Shown piece after piece: positions 44,287-48,090 of a DNA stretch of 48,090 nucleotides. Under the pieces are notes generated by a model. That model saw nothing but the letters and a program-made list of their open reading frames with translations. It made no database searches and was not told the DNA's origin. A program made the translations under genes and the position numbers. Source of the stretch: an uncultured Caulobacter sp. (lineage in GTDB: Bacteria > Pseudomonadota > Alphaproteobacteria > Caulobacterales > Caulobacteraceae); NCBI RefSeq assembly GCF_947036865.1, contig NZ_CAMQSF010000028.1:1-48090 (forward strand), written 5' to 3'. Within the stretch, counting starts at the first letter, position 1; each line of letters opens with the position of its first letter.

Positions 44287-45273
44287 CTACGCCTTGAAGA
44301 ACGCCAGCAGGTCCTTGTTGATGATCTCCGGATGGGTCGAGGCCATGCCGTGCGGCAGGCCCGGATACGTCTTCAGCGTGCCCTTCTTGACCAGCTTGAT
44401 GGCCAGCTGGGCGCTGTCGGCGATCGGGACGATCTGGTCGTCCTCGCCGTGCATGATCAGCACCGGAACCTCGACCTTCTTCAGATCCGCCGTGAAGTCG
44501 GTCTCGGAGAACGCCTTGATGCAGTCGTAATGGGCCTTGGCGCCGCCCATCATGCCCTGGCGCCACCAGTTGTCGATCAGACCCTGGCTGACCTTGGCGC
44601 CCGGCCGGTTGAAGCCGAAGAACGGACCTTCCGGAACGTCGCGGAAGAACTGGGCGCGGTTGGCGACCAGGGCGGCGCGGAAGCCGTCGAACACCTCGAT
44701 CGGCAGGCCGCCCGGGTTCTTGGCCGACTTGACCATGATCGGCGGCACGGCCCCGATCAGCACGACCTTGGCGACGCGGCCCGGCTTGGCGCGGGCGGCG
44801 TAGTGGATCGCCTCGCCGCCGCCGGTCGAGTGGCCGACGTGGATGGCGTTCTTCAGGTCGAGGTGATCGGTCAGGGCGATGACGTCGGCGGCGTAGGTGT
44901 CCATCTCGTTGCCGGTGTCGGTCTGGGTGGACCGGCCATGGCCGCGACGGTCGTGAGCGATGACGCGGTAGCCCTGCAGCAGAAAGAACATCATCTGGGC
45001 GTCCCAATCGTCGGCCGACAGCGGCCAGCCGTGGTGGAACACGATGGGCTGGGCGGTCGCGGGACCCCAGTCCTTGTAGAAGATCTGGACGCCGTCCTTG
45101 GTGGTGACGAAGCCGCTCTGCGCGCGCGCGGCATGCGCCGGGTTAGGCTTGCCGCCCGACTTCGCGGCGGCGGGGGCGGCGGCTTGGGCGGCGGCGAGCG
45201 GCAGGGCGGCGGCGGCCAGACCGATGCCAGCGGTCATCACGCCTCGGCGGGAAGCTTGGTTCGACGAACTCAT
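44287..45273 (-). CDS. Tat-exported alpha/beta hydrolase (chloroperoxidase-like)
   Basis: A 328-residue hydrolase from ATG 45273, with GAGGGA upstream (an ATG at 45294 lies inside an operator). The N-terminus [20 protein letters not shown] is a Tat signal. Triad: Ser in VGHSTGGGE, Asp in HGEDDQIVP and His in [25 protein letters not shown] and [16 protein letters not shown] are typical of non-heme chloroperoxidases/aryl esterases. Divergent from an OhrR-like regulator across three operators, so it may act on peroxides or peracids in the periplasm. Confidence 0.9.
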   Translation of the reverse strand: MSSSNQASRRGVMTAGIGLAAAALPLAAAQAAAPAAAKSGGKPNPAHAARAQSGFVTTKDGVQIFYKDWGPATAQPIVFHHGWPLSADDWDAQMMFFLLQGYRVIAHDRRGHGRSTQTDTGNEMDTYAADVIALTDHLDLKNAIHVGHSTGGGEAIHYAARAKPGRVAKVVLIGAVPPIMVKSAKNPGGLPIEVFDGFRAALVANRAQFFRDVPEGPFFGFNRPGAKVSQGLIDNWWRQGMMGGAKAHYDCIKAFSETDFTADLKKVEVPVLIMHGEDDQIVPIADSAQLAIKLVKKGTLKTYPGLPHGMASTHPEIINKDLLAFFKA

Positions 45274-45293
45274 GATCTGTCCCTCATGTTTCA

Positions 45294-45372
45294 TATCGCG
45301 ATAACGATTATCGCGATAGCTTCACCATGGCCCCAAAGCGGGTGCGAGTCCAGTGAATTATTTATCGCGATA
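45294..45372. promoter_or_regulatory. Three perfect TATCGCGATA operators
   Basis: The ten-base palindrome TATCGCGATA is at 45294-45303, 45309-45318 and 45363-45372. The first two are 15 bases apart and sit on the hydrolase start side; the third is 46 bases before the regulator GTG. All are embedded in AT-rich sequence. They should bind the adjacent OhrR-like protein and control both genes. Confidence 0.75.
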
Positions 45373-45417
45373 TCAATTTCTGTGGTAACGAGATCGTGTG
45401 CTCAACGGAGACCTCGC

Positions 45418-45843
45418 GTGGCCCGCCCTCTGGACCAACAGATCTGCTTCACGCTCTACGCCACCAGCATGGCGATCAACCGTCTGTACAAGCCCATGCT
45501 GGACGCGTTGGGCCTGACCTATCCGCAGTATCTGGTGCTGAGCGTGCTGGGCGAGGCGGGCGACTTGACGGTCGGCGGGATCGCCGGACGGCTGGACCTG
45601 GAATCCAGCACGGTGACGCCGCTGGTCAAGCGGCTGGAGGCGGCGGGGCTGGTCGCCCGGCGTCGCGGCCTGGAGGACGAGCGCAAGGTCGAGGTGACGA
45701 TGACCGACGCCGGCCGCGCCCTGCTTGAACGCTCCGCCTGCCTCGGCGACACGCTGCTGGCCCAGTCCGGCCTGACGCCGACCGATCTCGAGGCGCTGAA
45801 CAAGCGGGTCCAGGCGCTGCACGGCGCGATCCTGGAGCGCTGA
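45418..45843 (+). CDS. OhrR-like MarR family redox regulator
   Basis: A 141-residue MarR protein from GTG 45418 (ACGGAG upstream). DQQICFTLYA places a cysteine at residue 10, equivalent to the peroxide-sensing Cys15 of Bacillus OhrR, and LGLTYPQYLVLSVL, LESSTVTPLVKRLEAAGLV and RRGLEDERKV are those of the OhrR group. Oxidation of the cysteine would release DNA. The usual target ohr is absent here; the divergent hydrolase is the apparent target. Confidence 0.88.
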   Translation: MARPLDQQICFTLYATSMAINRLYKPMLDALGLTYPQYLVLSVLGEAGDLTVGGIAGRLDLESSTVTPLVKRLEAAGLVARRRGLEDERKVEVTMTDAGRALLERSACLGDTLLAQSGLTPTDLEALNKRVQALHGAILER

Positions 45844-45845
45844 AA

Positions 45846-45875
45846 CGACAAAGGCGCCGCCTCGCGGCGACGCCT
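45846..45875 (-). terminator. Hairpin between the regulator and peroxiredoxin genes
   Basis: On the minus strand AGGCGTCGCCGC-GAG-GCGGCGCCT forms a GC stem with one bulge and is followed by TTGTCGTTT. It lies 25 bases past the peroxiredoxin stop and can end both convergent transcripts. Confidence 0.55.
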
Positions 45876-45899
45876 GTCACGAACGGCTGGGCGAAGGCC

Positions 45900-46382
45900 T
45901 TACAGCTGTTCCAGCATGTACTCGGCCGACGAGACCTTGAACTGGCCGGCGTCCTCGATGTTCAGCTGGGTGACGACGCCGTCCTTGGCGATCAGCGAAT
46001 AGCGCTGCGAGCGCGCGCCCATGCCGAACTTGCTGCCGTCGAAGTCCAGGCCCACCGCGCGGGTGAAGTCGCCGTTGCCGTCGGCCAGCAGCAGGACCTC
46101 GCCGTCGATTCCTTGATCCTTGCCCCAGGCCTTCATCACGAACACGTCGTTGACCGAGACGCAGGCGATCGTGTCGACGCCCTTGGCCTTCAGGTCGGCC
46201 GCGTGATCCTTGAAGCCCGGCAGGTGCTTGGCAGAGCAGGTCGGGGTGAAGGCGCCGGGCACCGCGAACAGGGCGACGGTCTTGCCCTTGAAGATGTCGT
46301 CGGTGGTGATCGGGGCCGGCCCCTCGGCCGTGCTGGTCATGAAAGTCGCCGCGGGCAGCGTGTCGCCAACCTGGATCGCCAT
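45900..46382 (-). CDS. Peroxiredoxin (Prx5-type)
   Basis: A 160-residue thiol peroxidase. The peroxidatic Cys49 is in VPGAFTPTCSAKHLPGF; conserved VSVNDVFVMKAWGKDQ follows. No resolving cysteine of 2-Cys type is evident beyond Cys74 (IACVSV). Start ATG 46382 (MAIQVGDTLP); upstream in-frame sequence is non-coding. It would reduce hydrogen and alkyl peroxides in the cytoplasm using glutaredoxin or thioredoxin. Confidence 0.95.
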   Translation of the reverse strand: MAIQVGDTLPAATFMTSTAEGPAPITTDDIFKGKTVALFAVPGAFTPTCSAKHLPGFKDHAADLKAKGVDTIACVSVNDVFVMKAWGKDQGIDGEVLLLADGNGDFTRAVGLDFDGSKFGMGARSQRYSLIAKDGVVTQLNIEDAGQFKVSSAEYMLEQL

Positions 46383-46521
46383 GGGCCGTGTTTCCTCGTC
46401 TGGGGGTGAGTGGCGCGCCTCGAATAGCCCTCGCCGGGCCGGCCGCCAAGCGCCCTGTCGCGCGCGGCTCTTTTCAATATGCCGACTTGAAACCGCCACG
46501 CCGAAGGCCAATGCTCCCTCC

Positions 46522-47109
46522 ATGGCCAGATTGATCGACGATCCCGAGAGCGACTTCCTGACCGGGCGACTTCTGGTCGCCATGCCGGGCATCGAGGACC
46601 CGCGTTTCGAGCGGACGGTGCTCTATCTGTGCGCCCACGACGAGGAGCAGGCGATGGGCCTGGCGGTCAACCGCCCGGTCGAGGGCCTCACCGTGTTCGA
46701 GCTCCTGGAGCGTCTTGGCGTCAAGTCGGAGATCCAGGCTCCCAGCGATCTCGTCCTGCTGGGCGGCCCGCTGGAGCGCGAGCGGGGCTTCGTCCTGCAT
46801 ACCGACGACTTCACCTCGCCGGACTCGACGCTGCCGGTGGCCGACGGCGTGGGCCTGACCGCCACCCGCGACGCGCTGGACGCCATGGCCAGCCCCCTCG
46901 CCCGCCCGCGCAAGGCGATCCTGGCCCTCGGCTACGCCGGCTGGGGCCCTGGGCAGCTGGAGCAGGAGCTGCGCGACAATGTCTGGCTGATCTGCGACGC
47001 CGACGAGGGCCTGCTGTTCGACGAGGACCACGCGCACAAGTGGACCCGGGCCCTGGCCAAGCTGGGGATCACGGCGGACCACCTGTCGGCGACGGCGGGA
47101 CGGGCTTAG
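46522..47109 (+). CDS. YqgE/AlgH family protein (UPF0301)
   Basis: A 195-residue protein with the family blocks LLVAMPGIEDPRFERTVLYL near the start, AMGLAVNRP, LGGPLERERGFVLH, and YAGWGPGQLEQEL near 145. The biochemical function is not settled; in other bacteria it affects alginate or is next to yqgF. ATG 46522. Divergent from the peroxiredoxin by 139 bases. Confidence 0.96.
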   Translation: MARLIDDPESDFLTGRLLVAMPGIEDPRFERTVLYLCAHDEEQAMGLAVNRPVEGLTVFELLERLGVKSEIQAPSDLVLLGGPLERERGFVLHTDDFTSPDSTLPVADGVGLTATRDALDAMASPLARPRKAILALGYAGWGPGQLEQELRDNVWLICDADEGLLFDEDHAHKWTRALAKLGITADHLSATAGRA

Positions 47110-47118
47110 ATCTAGAAA

Positions 47119-47225
47119 TCCTCTCCCCGAGGGAGAGGTGTCGGCGCGGCCGACGGAGAGGAAACCAGCAGGTTCAGCAGGACCTCCCCCACCGGCGCTT
47201 CGCGCCCCCCTCCGCTAGGGGAAGG
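47119..47225. repeat. Purine/pyrimidine palindrome cluster after yqgE
   Basis: CCTCTCCC-CGA-GGGAGAGG (47119-47137) begins a 124-base gap between convergent genes. Further on are CCGACGGAGAGG and CCCCCCTCCGCTAGGGG. They resemble the palindromes at 15672 and 19756 and probably belong to one intergenic repeat class. No gene is visible in the gap. Confidence 0.5.
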
Positions 47226-47233
47226 ATGGGGAA

Positions 47234-48090
47234 TCAGCCCCGCGCCTTCACCGGGGCGGCGCCGTCGACATAGGCCTCGTTCAGATAGACCTCGGCCTCC
47301 TGCGGCGACAGGGCCGGCGCGTAGCCGAAGCCCTGGCCGTAGTCGCAGCCCAGCGCTTGCAGGGCGCGGGCCATCTCGGCGTTCTCGACGCCCTCGGCCA
47401 CCACCTCGAGATCGAGGTCCTGGCCGAGCTTGACGACCGAGCGGACGATCTTGGCCGAGCCGGCGTTGGTGCCCATGGTGCGGACGAAGTAGCGGTCGAT
47501 CTTGAGCGTGTCGAACGGCAGGCGCGTCAGGTACGACAGCGACGAGAAGCCGGTGCCGAAGTCGTCCAGCGCCAGGCCCGCGCCCGCTTCGCGCAGGGTC
47601 TTCAGGATCACGGCGGCCCGCTCGGGATCGCGCATGATGTCGCTTTCGGTGACTTCCAGCTTCAGGGCGCCGCGCGGCAGGCGGTTGACGCGCAGGGTCT
47701 CGGCGACGTCCGCCACCAGGCCCGGCCGGTCGATCTCGCCGGTCGAGAGATTGACGCTGACGGTCAGGGCGCCCATGGCCGGGTGGCAGTCGCGCCAGGT
47801 GGCCAGCTGCTGAGCGGCGGCGTGCATCATGTGCGCGCCCAGCTCGCTCATCAGACCCATTTCCTCGATCAGCGGCAGGAACTCGTCCGGCGGCAGCATG
47901 CCTCGGCGCGGATGGATCCAGCGCGCCAGGGCCTCGAAGCCCGACAGGGCGCCGGTCGACAGGCGCACGATCGGCTGGAAATAGGGCGTGATCTCGCCGC
48001 GACCGATGGCGCCGCGCAGGTCGGCCTCCAGCGCCAGGCGCGACAGGCCGTCGGTCTCCATCGAGCGGCCGTAGGCGGCGGCCCCGCCTC
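47234..48090 (-). CDS. EAL-domain cyclic-di-GMP phosphodiesterase (5' end outside window)
   Basis: The frame is open to the window edge, so only the C-terminal 285 residues are seen. The first 25 (AAAYGRSMETDGLSRLALEA) look like the linker after a GGDEF or similar domain. The EAL motif is in GFEALARWIHP, and the catalytic set continues with NLSTGEID, LEVTESDIM, LDDFGTGFSSL, LKIDRYFV and DYGQGFGYA; all needed acids and the Lys are present, so it should hydrolyse c-di-GMP. Upstream sensor domains are not in view. Confidence 0.95.
   Translation of the reverse strand, partial: GGAAAYGRSMETDGLSRLALEADLRGAIGRGEITPYFQPIVRLSTGALSGFEALARWIHPRRGMLPPDEFLPLIEEMGLMSELGAHMMHAAAQQLATWRDCHPAMGALTVSVNLSTGEIDRPGLVADVAETLRVNRLPRGALKLEVTESDIMRDPERAAVILKTLREAGAGLALDDFGTGFSSLSYLTRLPFDTLKIDRYFVRTMGTNAGSAKIVRSVVKLGQDLDLEVVAEGVENAEMARALQALGCDYGQGFGYAPALSPQEAEVYLNEAYVDGAAPVKARG

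Overview
The window is about 48 kb of GC-rich alphaproteobacterial chromosome and most resembles Caulobacter or a close relative in the Caulobacteraceae. The reasons are the split Fo ATP synthase operon (atpI-atpB-atpE-atpF'-atpF), a two-subunit glycine decarboxylase, alphaproteobacterial families such as TIGR02301 and DUF6481, and a TTGACG/CTATA promoter of the Caulobacter housekeeping type. Gene assignments rest on reading protein motifs by eye; no search was run.

Layout: (1-2.3 kb) 3' end of smc, a TSUP transporter and a small charged protein. (2.6-5.4 kb) Fo ATP synthase operon, closed by a clear terminator. (5.4-8 kb) a PagL-like lipid A deacylase, a DUF2975-like membrane protein coupled to a small HTH regulator, and two tandem PGPGW-type membrane proteins. 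(8-12.9 kb) gcvT-gcvH-gcvPA-gcvPB behind a tandem glycine riboswitch. (13-19.3 kb) a large zinc metalloprotease, argS with a coupled exported protein, and ispH. (19.3-20.8 kb) a lower-GC patch with unrecognised ORFs, a 143-bp nested inverted-repeat element and a 51-aa gene. (20.9-24.3 kb) thrB-rnhA, the divergent ytfH/qorB redox pair, and a resolvase-like protein lacking its catalytic residues. (24.3-28 kb) an ABC-2 exporter, NfeD plus SPFH proteins, and a TIGR02301 protein. (28-35.9 kb) small and membrane proteins, a Crp/Fnr regulator, a nitronate monooxygenase-like enzyme, two SDRs (one 3-hydroxybutyrate dehydrogenase), Nudix plus patatin, YaaA, and a DUF1801 gene broken by one stop codon. 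(35.9-39.4 kb) an operator-rich promoter driving a membrane protein and winged-helix regulator, a cupin, an FAD-linked 2-hydroxyacid dehydrogenase and a VapBC module. (39.4-48 kb) Sua5-type tRNA modification enzyme, a cytochrome b561-YceI fusion with a separate YceI, an acyl-CoA dehydrogenase, an exported alpha/beta hydrolase divergent from an OhrR-like regulator, a peroxiredoxin, YqgE and the 3' part of an EAL phosphodiesterase.

Most of the region is core metabolism. The interest lies in control elements and decayed or repurposed genes: the tandem glycine riboswitch; palindromic operator clusters next to small regulators (three TTTCCA-type sites at 35.9 kb, three TATCGCGATA sites at 45.3 kb); a PhaR-like site before the 3-hydroxybutyrate dehydrogenase; dispersed mirrored palindromes between genes; the pseudo-recombinase; and the nested inverted repeat. 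Several genes deal with oxidative or electrophile stress (YaaA, peroxiredoxin, OhrR-like, QorB/YtfH, YceI/b561), but they are in separate transcription units. I saw no rRNA, tRNA, CRISPR array, prophage or intact transposase.
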